Both the position numbers and the translations under genes were made by a program. The notes beneath the pieces are model-generated. The model did not search any database. It was not told the DNA's origin and worked only from the letters and a program-made list of their open reading frames with translations. A stretch of 64,000 nt of DNA from Acidobacteriota bacterium (GTDB taxonomy: Bacteria > Acidobacteriota > Terriglobia > Bryobacterales > Bryobacteraceae). Shown here one piece after another: positions 7,815-14,927 of this stretch; the first letter of the stretch is position 1; the number at the start of each line of letters is the position of its first letter. The stretch is taken from assembly GCA_026393985.1 (NCBI GenBank), contig JAPKZB010000006.1, positions 114,139 through 178,138 on the forward strand, in the 5' to 3' direction.

Positions 7815-10181
7815 ATGGAACACCCACAACAGAAGGCGTTGCCCCAGATTGTTGATTTGCAGCCGGGGGTGCAGTACCGGGGATACGTCGTGCCGCCGGG
7901 TTACGGCGCAGCGGGCCCAGAGCCGGGGCAGGAGGAGCAGGACGGACCGGGGTTAGTCGAGTACTGGCGCGTACTGCAGCGGCGGAAAGGGACCGTGATC
8001 CTGATCAGCGTGCTGGGGCTGCTGCTGGCGGTGCTGATTACGCTGCCGATGACGCCGGTGTACCAGGCGAAGGCGCTGGTGGAGGTGCAGGACGTCAACA
8101 ACGACTTTCTGAACATGCGGGCGGTGCAGCAGTTTGCCAACGGGCAGGGCTTCAACGCGATGATGGACATTCAGACGCAGATCAAGATTCTGCAGAGCGA
8201 TAGCCTGCTTGAGCGCGTGACCAATAAATTGAAGGTGGTGAAGCCCGGGCAGATTGAGCAGGAAGGAGACCGCGTGAGCGCGTGGCGGCGGGCGCTGAAC
8301 CTGCCGGAAGAGGAGAGCAACGACACGCACGCCGCAGCGCTGCGGATGGCGAAGAACAACCTGAAGGTGCGGGCGAGCGGACAGACGCGCATTGTGGAAG
8401 TGCTGGTGGAGAGTACGGACCGGCAACTGGCGAGCGACTACGCGAACACGCTGACCAATGAGTTTATAGAGCAGAACATGGAAGCGCGGTGGCAGCAGAC
8501 GCAGAAGACGGGAGAATGGTTGTCGCGGCAGTTGGACGAGATGAAGGTGAAGCTCGAGAAGAGCGAGGAGATGCTGCAGGCTTACGCGCGGCAGAGCGGG
8601 CTGCTGTTTACGCAGGAGAAGGCGAGCGTGAGCGAGGAGAAGCTGAAGCAGTTGCAGAGCGGGCTTTCGGCAGCGACGGCGGAGCGGATCAGCAAGCAGA
8701 GCCGCTGGGAGATGGCGGAGACGGCGAGCCCGGAGACGCTGCCGGATGTGCTGAACGATTCCACGCTGCGGGAGTATTCGACGAAGCTGACGGAGCTGCG
8801 GCGGCAGTTGGCGGAGCTGAAGGCGACGTACACGGCGAGCTACCCGAAGGTGCAGAAGCTGGAGCCGCAGTTAGCGACCATTGACGCGGCGTACCAGCGG
8901 GAGCGCGGGGCGATACTGAAGCGGATCAGGAACGAGTTCGAGGAGGCGCAGCGGCGGGAGAAGCTGCTGGCGGCGGACTATGCGAAGCAGACGAGCCTGG
9001 TGCGCGATGAGGGAGAGAAGGGGATTCAGTACGGGATTTACAAGCGCGAGGTGGACAGCAACCGGACGCTGTACGAGGCGATGCTTTCGAAGGTGAAGGA
9101 GGCGAGCATTGCGGGGGCGATTCGGGCGAGCAACGTGCGGATTGTGGACCCGGCGAAGCCGCCGAAGCGGCCGAGCCGGCCGGTGCTGCCGCTGAACGCG
9201 GCGCTGGGGTTGCTGGCGGGCGTCTTTGCGGGGGTAGGATTCGTGGTGACGACGGACCGGGCGAACAAGACGCTGCGGGATCCGGGGGATGCGCAGTTCT
9301 ATTTGAACCTGCCGGAGTTGGGGGTGATTCCGAGTGACCGGGTGGCAGGCGGCGGGAAGGCTAGCAAGAAGGTGAAGGCGGCGATCCACAACGAGCGGCT
9401 GCTGGGGGAGGCGCCGGGAAAGGCGCTGGCGGAGCGCGTGGAGCTGGTGGTGCACCAGCAGAAGCCGAGCATGATGGCGGAGAGCTTTCGGGCGGCGTTG
9501 ACGAGTATTCTGTTTGCGGGGCAGAACGCGGCGGGGCTGCAGGGCGAGGGGCGGCCGAAGGCGCTGGTGTTTACATCGGCGGGGCCGGGCGAGGGGAAGA
9601 GCACGGTGGTGAGCAACATGGCGACGGCGCTGGCAGAGATTAACCAGCGGGTGTTGCTGATTGACGCGGACACGCGGAAGCCGCGGCAGCACAGCATTTA
9701 CGGGGTGGGGAACGAGCGGGGGCTGACGACGCTGCTGCTGGACGCGACGGTGAAGCCGAGCGAGGTGATTGCGGAGTCGACGGTGCCGGGGGTGTGGGTG
9801 CTGCCGGCGGGTCCGGGGGTGGCGTCGGCGACGAACCTGCTTTACGGGACGGCGATGGCGCGGCTACTGGAGGCGCTGCGGGAGGAGTACGACGTGGTGC
9901 TGATTGACACGCCGCCGATGTTACAGATTCCGGATGCGCGCATTTTGGCGCGGATGGCCGGGGGGGTGATTCTGGTGTTGCGGGCGGGGAAGACGACGCG
10001 GGACGCGGCGAAGGCGATGCGGAACCAGTTGCAGCAGGACGGGACGAAGATTATCGGGACGATTCTGAACGACTGGAACCCGAAGGCGAGCCCGGGGGGG
10101 TACTACGGGTATGCGGGCGGCTACTACAAGCGGTACAAGGGTTACTACGGGGGGACGGAGCGGAACGGGGAGAAGGGCTGA
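7815..10181 (+). CDS. Wzc-like polysaccharide co-polymerase and tyrosine autokinase (BY-kinase)
   Basis: A 788-residue protein with Wzz domain and first membrane segment at about residues 55-80, a long periplasmic coiled coil, and a second membrane segment (VLPLNAALGLLAGVFAGVGFVV). The cytoplasmic kinase has Walker A SAGPGEGKS (Lys595), Walker A' VLLIDADTRKPRQH and Walker B VVLIDTPP. The C-terminal tail carries eight tyrosines within about 17 residues, the autophosphorylation cluster of BY-kinases. It controls chain length and export with the Wza-like protein. The gene uses many GCG/GGG codons and ends the native-looking part of the EPS operon before the disturbed zone. Confidence 0.95.
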   Translation: MEHPQQKALPQIVDLQPGVQYRGYVVPPGYGAAGPEPGQEEQDGPGLVEYWRVLQRRKGTVILISVLGLLLAVLITLPMTPVYQAKALVEVQDVNNDFLNMRAVQQFANGQGFNAMMDIQTQIKILQSDSLLERVTNKLKVVKPGQIEQEGDRVSAWRRALNLPEEESNDTHAAALRMAKNNLKVRASGQTRIVEVLVESTDRQLASDYANTLTNEFIEQNMEARWQQTQKTGEWLSRQLDEMKVKLEKSEEMLQAYARQSGLLFTQEKASVSEEKLKQLQSGLSAATAERISKQSRWEMAETASPETLPDVLNDSTLREYSTKLTELRRQLAELKATYTASYPKVQKLEPQLATIDAAYQRERGAILKRIRNEFEEAQRREKLLAADYAKQTSLVRDEGEKGIQYGIYKREVDSNRTLYEAMLSKVKEASIAGAIRASNVRIVDPAKPPKRPSRPVLPLNAALGLLAGVFAGVGFVVTTDRANKTLRDPGDAQFYLNLPELGVIPSDRVAGGGKASKKVKAAIHNERLLGEAPGKALAERVELVVHQQKPSMMAESFRAALTSILFAGQNAAGLQGEGRPKALVFTSAGPGEGKSTVVSNMATALAEINQRVLLIDADTRKPRQHSIYGVGNERGLTTLLLDATVKPSEVIAESTVPGVWVLPAGPGVASATNLLYGTAMARLLEALREEYDVVLIDTPPMLQIPDARILARMAGGVILVLRAGKTTRDAAKAMRNQLQQDGTKIIGTILNDWNPKASPGGYYGYAGGYYKRYKGYYGGTERNGEKG

Positions 10182-10245
10182 GGCTGGGCTTTCCGGCGCC
10201 GGTACCACTGGGAGCGCGTTGCGGCGGACGCCGCCGGAGGGAGAG

Positions 10246-10458
10246 ATGAGCAACCCAGACGAAACGATGCGGCCAGACGGGGAGAGCCTAGACGAAGGGG
10301 CGGACTCCGGGCTGGGGTTGGGTTCCGGGATCGCGGCCCGGTTTGCGGGGGTGGGCCTGGAGTTCGAGATCCTCGAGTGGCGGGGCCACGTGATCGAACC
10401 CATGCAGTTCGCTGAGGGCGATTTTTCCGATGCCGGGGGCGCGGAGGGTGCCCCATGA
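10246..10458 (+). CDS. Small acidic hypothetical protein (70 aa)
   Basis: ATG 10246 is preceded by GGAGG at 5-nt spacing, and the stop overlaps the next start as ATGA. The predicted product, MSNPDETMRPDGESLDEGAD onward, is strongly acidic with a central GLGLGSGIAARFAGVGLEFEI. I do not recognise the family. The good ribosome site and coupling to a DUF433 gene start suggest a once-functional operon, but the downstream partner is broken. Confidence 0.45.
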   Translation: MSNPDETMRPDGESLDEGADSGLGLGSGIAARFAGVGLEFEILEWRGHVIEPMQFAEGDFSDAGGAEGAP

Positions 10459-10535
10459 CGGGGCCCTCGCTGATTGAGATTCGCCCGGACGTGATGCTGG
10501 GCAAACCTTGCCTGGCGGGCACCCGGATTCCCGTC
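10455..10535 (+). pseudogene. DUF433 (COG2442) antitoxin gene fragment, truncated at the TRIPV motif
   Basis: The first 27 residues, MTGPSLIEIRPDVMLGKPCL followed by AGTRIPV, align with the start of the complete DUF433 gene at 12084. The similarity stops immediately after TRIPV. From there the frame runs without a stop through two 80-bp palindromic repeats and then antisense to the terminase nuclease ORF, so the remaining 238 codons of this open frame are not a plausible protein. Residue-level identity of the retained part supports a recent truncation. Confidence 0.7.
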
Positions 10536-10549
10536 TCTTCTGAGGAATC

Positions 10550-10722
10550 GCGCACAACGGACTCGCTTCGGCCCGGCAGGGTGGGCGTGTTCCTCGCCCT
10601 TTGGTGCCGGGCCTGCGCGGCCTGTGCGCTCTTTTTGGAACCGCGCACAACGGACTCGCTTCGGCCCGGCAGGAGGGGCGAGTTCCTCGCCCGTTGGAGC
10701 CGGGCCTGCGCGGCCTGTGCGC
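10550..10722. repeat. Paired 80-bp palindromic repeats, copies A (10550-10629) and B (10643-10722)
   Basis: Each copy begins GCGCACAACGGACTCGC and ends CGGCCTGTGCGC. It contains nested inverted repeats: outer GCGCACA/TGTGCGC, middle GGCCCGGC/GCCGGGCC, and inner GGGCGAG-TTC-CTCGCCC. The two copies are separated by the 13-bp linker TCTTTTTGGAACC. The pair sits directly at the breakpoint of the DUF433 fragment. Copy A has a mismatch in the inner stem (GGGCGTG). Confidence 0.9.
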
Positions 10723-10745
10723 TTCTGAGGGTCACCCGGATGCCC

Positions 10746-11447
10746 TTAGGCCAGGCGGGTTTGGCCGGTGAAGGCTGCGGTGGGGGCGACCAGGAGGTCT
10801 TTTTCGTGGCGGGCGGCCCACCAGAGGGCGAGGCAGAGGGCCATGGCGAGGTCGTCGTGCTTGGCGGTACTTTGGCCGTTTTGCCGGAGGCCGGCCAGTT
10901 CGGCAAACAGATCCTCCGCCAGAGGCAGGCGCCGGGGAATGAGCAACGTCTGCGCTTCCACCGCGGCGCGGATGGCCGTAAACAGGTCTCGCTTCGGCAC
11001 CGTGTAACAGCCCGTGGCCGTCTGGCCAGGCTCCTGACCGGAAGAGGTAAACACCGGCACCAGGGTGAGCGACGGGAGATAGCGCGTGGATTGCGCGTCT
11101 CGTATGATGTCCAAGACGCCGCCGCCGACGCCGCCGGCGTCGACAATGAGGTCCCGGTAGGTTTTGACCGCGACGCCATACGGGGAGGCCGCTTCGTAGC
11201 GGGTGAAGAGGTTTTTGATTTCCTGGGGGATGCGGGTATAGGCCGTGCTTAACGGCAGGCGCACCAGGCTGCGCAGGACCAGGACCGGGCGACGGGCATG
11301 ATCGTGATGGGCAGCCGACCACTCGCCGAGTTGCCATTTCCGCTCACAAAGGGCGAGAACGGTGTGGTCCCTCTCCTTGCCCAAGTCGAGGCCAAGATAG
11401 AGCAGTGGGACGAAAAGCGGCGCCTGCGGATTTTGCTTATAAATCAT
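10746..11447 (-). CDS. Phage-type terminase large subunit, nuclease half (separate ORF)
   Basis: A 233-residue protein resembling the RNase H-fold nuclease domain of large terminases. LLYLGLDLGKERDHT supplies the first acidic residue (Asp21), LIVDAGGVGGGVLDIIR the second (Asp103), and KHDDLAMALCLALWWAA the C-terminal pair (Asp198/Asp199). KRDLFTAIRAAVEAQTLLIP is also typical. It lacks the ATPase domain, which is encoded on the same strand about 2 kb upstream (13412-14254). All catalytic acids appear intact, so it may still be active or recently split. Confidence 0.75.
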   Translation of the reverse strand: MIYKQNPQAPLFVPLLYLGLDLGKERDHTVLALCERKWQLGEWSAAHHDHARRPVLVLRSLVRLPLSTAYTRIPQEIKNLFTRYEAASPYGVAVKTYRDLIVDAGGVGGGVLDIIRDAQSTRYLPSLTLVPVFTSSGQEPGQTATGCYTVPKRDLFTAIRAAVEAQTLLIPRRLPLAEDLFAELAGLRQNGQSTAKHDDLAMALCLALWWAARHEKDLLVAPTAAFTGQTRLA

Positions 11448-11710
11448 GGCGGCTCCGTTTGATCGCGAAAAATTTGCAATTTTGTTTGGGGCCGGATTTT
11501 TCGGTGCGCATGTTGTCTCTCTGCTTCCACGATCTCGTTGGTTTGGGTGGCGCCCAGATGGTCGATTTTGGAAGTGCTTGCAAGCAGGGGAAATATAAAT
11601 TTGAATGGCTTGTGATTCGCGTTTCCGGGTGAGTCGGATTTCCGAATGCCGGGTGTGTGGGCAACTGGCGATTCGGGTCGAATTGGGTGAGATCTACCTT
11701 TTGAAGAACC

Positions 11711-11883
11711 GCGCACAACGGACTCGCTTCGGCCCGGCAGGATGGGCGAGTCCCTCGCCCGTTGGTGCTGTGCCTGCGCGGCCTGTGCGCTCTTTTTGGA
11801 ACCGCGCACAACGGACTCGCTTCGGCCCGGCAGGAGGGGCGAGTTCCTCGCCCGTTGGAGCCGGGCCCGCGCGGCCTGTGCGC
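11711..11883. repeat. Paired 80-bp palindromic repeats, copies C (11711-11790) and D (11804-11883)
   Basis: The architecture is the same as at 10550, with the identical 13-bp linker TCTTTTTGGAACC, so the pair including the linker is the mobile or duplicated unit. Copy C differs at the inner loop (TCC) and in the middle stem. Copy D is nearly identical to copy B. It abuts a hicA fragment on its right. Confidence 0.9.
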
Positions 11884-11887
11884 TTAT

Positions 11888-12028
11888 CAGAAAGGTAAAC
11901 ACCCCTACATGGTGAAAGGAGATCGTCGGCTACCGGTTCCCAATTCGCATGGTTCTGTGATTTCGTCCGAGTTGCTGCGCGAGATTCTGAACCGGGCAGG
12001 TATCTCCGTCGACGATTGGAATCGGTAG
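11888..12028 (+). pseudogene. hicA-type mRNA interferase toxin, C-terminal fragment
   Basis: The 46 codons after repeat D read QKGKHPYMVKGDRRLPVPNS, then HGSVISSELLREILNRAGISVDDW. This matches the second half of HicA (QKGSHH-x-Y, a VPxH segment, then LRxILRQAGIxxEEF). The catalytic His of the QKGKH segment appears shifted or replaced, and the N-terminal strand is absent because the repeat pair occupies its place. No hicB follows. It could be translated only from an internal ATG (MVKGDRR). Confidence 0.6.
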
Positions 12029-12083
12029 AGGTTGCCCGATTTGTGGGCCGGCACTCTGGTACACTTTGCAGGGCAAATTCGAT

Positions 12084-12287
12084 ATGCAACTTCCAGCGCT
12101 GATTGCTATTCGTAGCGACGTGATGCTGGGAAAGCCTTGTCTGGAAGGTACGCGAATTCCTGTGTATCTCATTCTTGAGAAGCTGGGCGCTGGCGAAACC
12201 GTGGACGAAATCGTCGCAAGCTACGGCTACATTACGCGAGAGCATGTGCTAGCGGCGATTCAATATGGGGCAGGGTTAGCGTCGTGA
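12084..12287 (+). CDS. DUF433 (COG2442) antitoxin-like protein
   Basis: A 67-residue protein with the full DUF433 pattern: an opening IAIRSDVMLGKPCLEGTRIPVYLILEKLGAG, then ETVDEIVASYGYITREHVLAAIQY, a winged-helix-like fold. ATG 12084 gives the family-typical start; an upstream in-frame start adds six residues. COG2442 genes are usually paired with COG4634/DUF5615 PIN-like genes in predicted toxin-antitoxin modules. Here the stop overlaps a GTG start (GTGA) of a decayed partner. Confidence 0.82.
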   Translation: MQLPALIAIRSDVMLGKPCLEGTRIPVYLILEKLGAGETVDEIVASYGYITREHVLAAIQYGAGLAS

Positions 12288-12414
12288 AGTTTCCGTTCGA
12301 CGCCCCACATCCCTCGTCGACTCTGCGGCGTCTTGCGGAAAAATGGGTTTCGACGTGATCGGAGTGGCGGAACCGGGGGTAGGTTGTCGGCAGGGTGACA
12401 CGGCAGATCATTTT
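12284..12414 (+). pseudogene. Decayed DUF5615-like PIN toxin partner
   Basis: From GTG 12284 the frame reads VKFPFDAPHPSSTLRRLAEK and then breaks. One base shift in the AAAAA run restores MGFDVIGVAEPGVGCRQGDT, the usual next segment of DUF5615 proteins (D-x-x-P...RxLxxxGFDVxxVxE). Nothing of the C-terminal catalytic part remains. It is the former toxin of the DUF433 gene at 12084. Confidence 0.65.
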
Positions 12415-12489
12415 CGCTATTGTGTCAGTGTGAGGTTGCTGACGGCAGAACGTTTGGCCGCTGGCGAATCCAATCGAGGGAACAAGACA

Positions 12490-12768
12490 ATGGAAGTGCA
12501 ACTGACAGACGACCAAAAGTGTTTTGTCCGGGACGGGATTGCCGATGGCCGATTCCAGCGTGAGGAAGATGCGCTCCAAGAAGCCTTGTTGCTCTGGGAG
12601 GAGCGTGAACGTCGGCGAGCGGAAATTATGGCGGCAGTCGATGCGGCGGAGGCCTCGTTGGCCCGGGGCGAAGGGCTGGTTATCACAGAGGAATCGATGC
12701 GACAACTTGCCAGCGAAGTTAAAGCCAGGAGTCGTGAGCGTTGGCTCCGTGACGTGCAAGGGCTGTGA
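12490..12768 (+). CDS. Orphan ParD-family (CC2985-type) antitoxin
   Basis: A 92-residue protein: MEVQLTDDQKCFVRDGIADG, then RFQREEDALQEALLLWEERERRRAEIMAAVDAAEASLARGEG. This is the ribbon-helix-helix ParD antitoxin pattern with an acidic C-terminal toxin-binding tail ending in RSRERWLRDVQGL. ATG 12490 is chosen over the upstream frame, which is the decayed DUF5615. A parE/relE-type toxin would be expected directly downstream, but a DUF433 gene follows instead, so this antitoxin is orphaned. Confidence 0.78.
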   Translation: MEVQLTDDQKCFVRDGIADGRFQREEDALQEALLLWEERERRRAEIMAAVDAAEASLARGEGLVITEESMRQLASEVKARSRERWLRDVQGL

Positions 12769-12823
12769 TTCGTTTCAACGTGACAGTACTCAGTTAGGAT
12801 AAGAATAGTAGGAGACCCGAACA

Positions 12824-13090
12824 ATGACATTGCTCGATTGGTCGCAATGCCCGGCAGTAGAGAGTGTTCCCGGTAGGGTAGGCGGCGCTTGGGTGTTTCG
12901 TGACACCCGAATGCCCGTAGCGATTGTGTTTCAGAATCTGGAAGTCGGGGCCACTATTGAAGAAATCATGGATTGGTTTGATTTGACCCGAGAGCAGATT
13001 GTTACGGTGATCGCCTTCGCCGCGCAAAGTCTTCAAGCTCCACCTTCTGCGCTGCCAAATAAAGTCGATGCGCATATTGCTAGACCATAG
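12824..13090 (+). CDS. DUF433-type antitoxin (DWSQC/RDTRMPV subtype), module 2
   Basis: An 88-residue protein. MTLLDWSQCPAVESVPGRVG is followed by GAWVFRDTRMPVAIVFQNLEVGATIEEIMDWFDLTREQIVTVIAFAAQS, a shorter DUF433 subtype that retains the TRMPV turn and the L-T-R-E-Q helix. TAGGAG lies about 8 nt before the ATG. It overlaps the DUF5615 gene by 23 bp, the normal coupling of antitoxin and toxin. It is closely similar to the protein at 14283, pointing to duplication. Confidence 0.85.
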   Translation: MTLLDWSQCPAVESVPGRVGGAWVFRDTRMPVAIVFQNLEVGATIEEIMDWFDLTREQIVTVIAFAAQSLQAPPSALPNKVDAHIARP

Positions 13091-13394
13091 CGTTCCTGCA
13101 CCGTTGCGGCATTACTTGAGGGGCCATGAAGTGCGTCAAGCAAAGGAACTAGGCTGGGACCGCCTCGCCAATGGTGAACTGCTGAAAGAAGCCGAATCGG
13201 CCGGAGTTGATCTGCTGATTACTGCTGACAAGAACCTTCAGTACCAGCAAGACCTGCGGGGCCGGAGGATTTCCTTAATCATTGTTGGGAATGCTCAGTG
13301 GCCCGTCCTTCGGCGTACTGTAGATAAGGTACTCGTCGCGGTGGATGATGCGTCGCCCGGAAGTTTTGCGGAAGTTCCAATTCCGTACGAATGA
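13068..13394 (+). CDS. DUF5615 (COG4634) PIN-like toxin, module 2
   Basis: A 108-residue protein. MRILLDHSVPAPLRHYLRGH carries the N-terminal Asp, and GVDLLITADKNLQYQQDL carries the T-x-D-K core typical of PIN-like DUF5615 proteins, followed by RRISLIIVGNAQWP. These proteins are predicted metal-dependent RNases neutralised by the adjacent DUF433 partner. All expected acidic positions are present, so this module looks intact. Toxicity is a family-level prediction. Confidence 0.83.
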   Translation: MRILLDHSVPAPLRHYLRGHEVRQAKELGWDRLANGELLKEAESAGVDLLITADKNLQYQQDLRGRRISLIIVGNAQWPVLRRTVDKVLVAVDDASPGSFAEVPIPYE

Positions 13395-13411
13395 GGCTCG
13401 GCCTGCGGGGT

Positions 13412-14254
13412 TCATAAAGGCTCGACTTGGTCACTGAGTAGGCCTAGAAGTGATTCTCGGCTGAAGAGGGCCGCATCGTCGCTGAGGAATTCGCAGCAGT
13501 ATTCGCGGCGGAAATTGGCGGGGTTGCGCCGCTGTTCTTCGGCGAGAAACGCGGCGGGGATCCGATCGGGAATTTCGGCGGCGGTGACGCGGCGGCGCTG
13601 CCACGGGCCGCCGGGGGCATGCCAGAGATCGTAGAAGAAGCCGGACTGCCCTTTGGGGGTGGACATGAGCCAGAGGACGCCATCGGGCCGCGTGGCTAAC
13701 ATGGGGAGGACGGCATCGAGGATTTCGCTGCCTTTGAAGAAGGCGGCTTCATCGACGAGGATGAGCGCCGGGGCGGAGAGGCCGCGGACATGATCTGGCA
13801 CTTCGGAGAGGCCGACGATGCGGGAGCCGTTGGGAAAGTGGACGGCGAGAGAGCCGCGGCCGCCGCCATGGACGGGGAGGCCGAGCCGTTCGACAAAGTG
13901 GTAGATTTTGCGGTTGAGTTCCGAGGCCTGGTTTTCGACGGGTCCGACGACGACGATGAGCGAGCCCGGGAAGAAGAGGGCTTGCCAGACGGCGCGGACG
14001 GCGGCGACGACGGACTTGCCCCACTGGCGGGAGGTGAGGAGCAGGAGCCGGCGGGAGCTGCCATCGAGGATTTCGCGCTGGACGGGGTCCGGATGGAAGG
14101 CGAGTTTTTCGGCGGCCCAGAGGGAGCAGCGCGGCGGCGGCCCGCTGTGGACGGTGGCCGGCGGGGCGGGCGGCCGGGGCGCCGGAGGGCTTTCCGCCGG
14201 CCAAACGGCCTGCAGATCGCGCAAAGTTGGCTTGGTGCGGCGTGTTTTTCTCAT
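13412..14254 (-). CDS. Phage-type terminase large subunit, ATPase half (separate ORF)
   Basis: A 280-residue protein with terminase motor motifs: Walker A-like SRQWGKS (residues 75-81), Walker B LILVDEAAFF (164-173), and coupling motif LMSTPKG (196-202). The C-terminal YCCEFLSDDAALFSRESLLGL is the linker that in full-length terminases leads into the nuclease domain. It stops at QVEPL, precisely at the domain boundary; the nuclease is a separate ORF at 10746-11447 on the same strand. ATG 14254 is preferred; an earlier ATG at 14284 overlaps the start codon of the divergent DUF433 gene. No portal, capsid or tail genes are nearby. Confidence 0.8.
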   Translation of the reverse strand: MRKTRRTKPTLRDLQAVWPAESPPAPRPPAPPATVHSGPPPRCSLWAAEKLAFHPDPVQREILDGSSRRLLLLTSRQWGKSVVAAVRAVWQALFFPGSLIVVVGPVENQASELNRKIYHFVERLGLPVHGGGRGSLAVHFPNGSRIVGLSEVPDHVRGLSAPALILVDEAAFFKGSEILDAVLPMLATRPDGVLWLMSTPKGQSGFFYDLWHAPGGPWQRRRVTAAEIPDRIPAAFLAEEQRRNPANFRREYCCEFLSDDAALFSRESLLGLLSDQVEPL

Positions 14255-14282
14255 ACGATAAACTGGAAGAGAGAGGTGCCCC

Positions 14283-14546
14283 ATGGTCAGAGGTTCGCTG
14301 GATTGGTCCCAGTGTGCGAGCGTGGAGAGCGTACCCGGCCGGCTGAGCGGCGCCTGGGTTTTGCGGGATACGCGGATGCCGGTTTCGATTATTTTCGAGA
14401 ATCTCGAATATGGCGCAAGCATTGAAGAGATCATGGCGAACTATGGGTTGACCCGGGAGCAGATTCAGTCGGTGTTAGATTTTGCGGCCCGCAGCGCGGC
14501 GCCGTCGATGGATGCCGGCTTAGCGACCGATGCACATCCTTCTTGA
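14283..14546 (+). CDS. DUF433-type antitoxin (DWSQC/RDTRMPV subtype), module 3
   Basis: An 87-residue paralogue of the module 2 antitoxin. LDWSQCASVESVPGRLSGAW precedes VLRDTRMPVSIIFENLEYGASIEEIMANYGLTREQIQSVLDFAARS. GAGAGG precedes the ATG at 5-nt spacing. It overlaps the DUF5615 gene by 17 bp. Its ATG coincides with a possible start of the minus-strand terminase ORF (CCATGG), so the terminase ATPase gene is bracketed by two sister modules. Confidence 0.85.
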   Translation: MVRGSLDWSQCASVESVPGRLSGAWVLRDTRMPVSIIFENLEYGASIEEIMANYGLTREQIQSVLDFAARSAAPSMDAGLATDAHPS

Positions 14547-14880
14547 CAAGAGCGCGCCGTACGGATTGCGCCCTCACTTAAAAGGTTGCTCGATCGTTAC
14601 CGCAGAAGAGCGTGGGTGGGGTCGCCTTGAGAATGGTCTCCTTTTGGCCGCGGCCGAAGAGGCCGGTTTTGAAGTTTTTCTGACAGCCGATAAGAATCTT
14701 CGATACCAACAGAACCTATTGACTCGGAAGATCGCTATTGTGGTACTCGGCAATTCGCCATGGCCGCTGGTCCGTCTGCACATCGCCGCCGTCGTGGAGG
14801 CAGTTCACGCCGCAAAGCCGGGTAGCTATGTGACGGTGGATATCCCCTTGCCGCCGAGAGATCCCTTTCTTCCTTCCTAG
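14530..14880 (+). CDS. DUF5615 (COG4634) PIN-like toxin, module 3
   Basis: A 116-residue protein. MHILLDKSAPYGLRPHLKGC and FEVFLTADKNLRYQQNLLTRK are homologous to the module 2 toxin, and AIVVLGNSPWPLVRLH is the conserved third strand. The N-terminal Asp and the TADKN core are retained. It is coupled to the DUF433 gene by a 17-bp overlap. It is probably a functional toxin by family analogy. Confidence 0.83.
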   Translation: MHILLDKSAPYGLRPHLKGCSIVTAEERGWGRLENGLLLAAAEEAGFEVFLTADKNLRYQQNLLTRKIAIVVLGNSPWPLVRLHIAAVVEAVHAAKPGSYVTVDIPLPPRDPFLPS

Positions 14881-14927
14881 CGGCCAGTGGCTACACTTCC
14901 GATTTTTCCAATCCCATCGTGCCGGTT

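Noticed and set aside
10455..11252. A 265-codon open frame starting as DUF433
   Set aside because: Only the first 27 residues are DUF433; the rest is read through palindromic repeats and antisense to the terminase nuclease.
10550..11883. CRISPR array
   Set aside because: Repeats are 80 bp, come in pairs and are palindromic, with 11-13-bp linkers instead of unique spacers of constant length; no cas genes are present.
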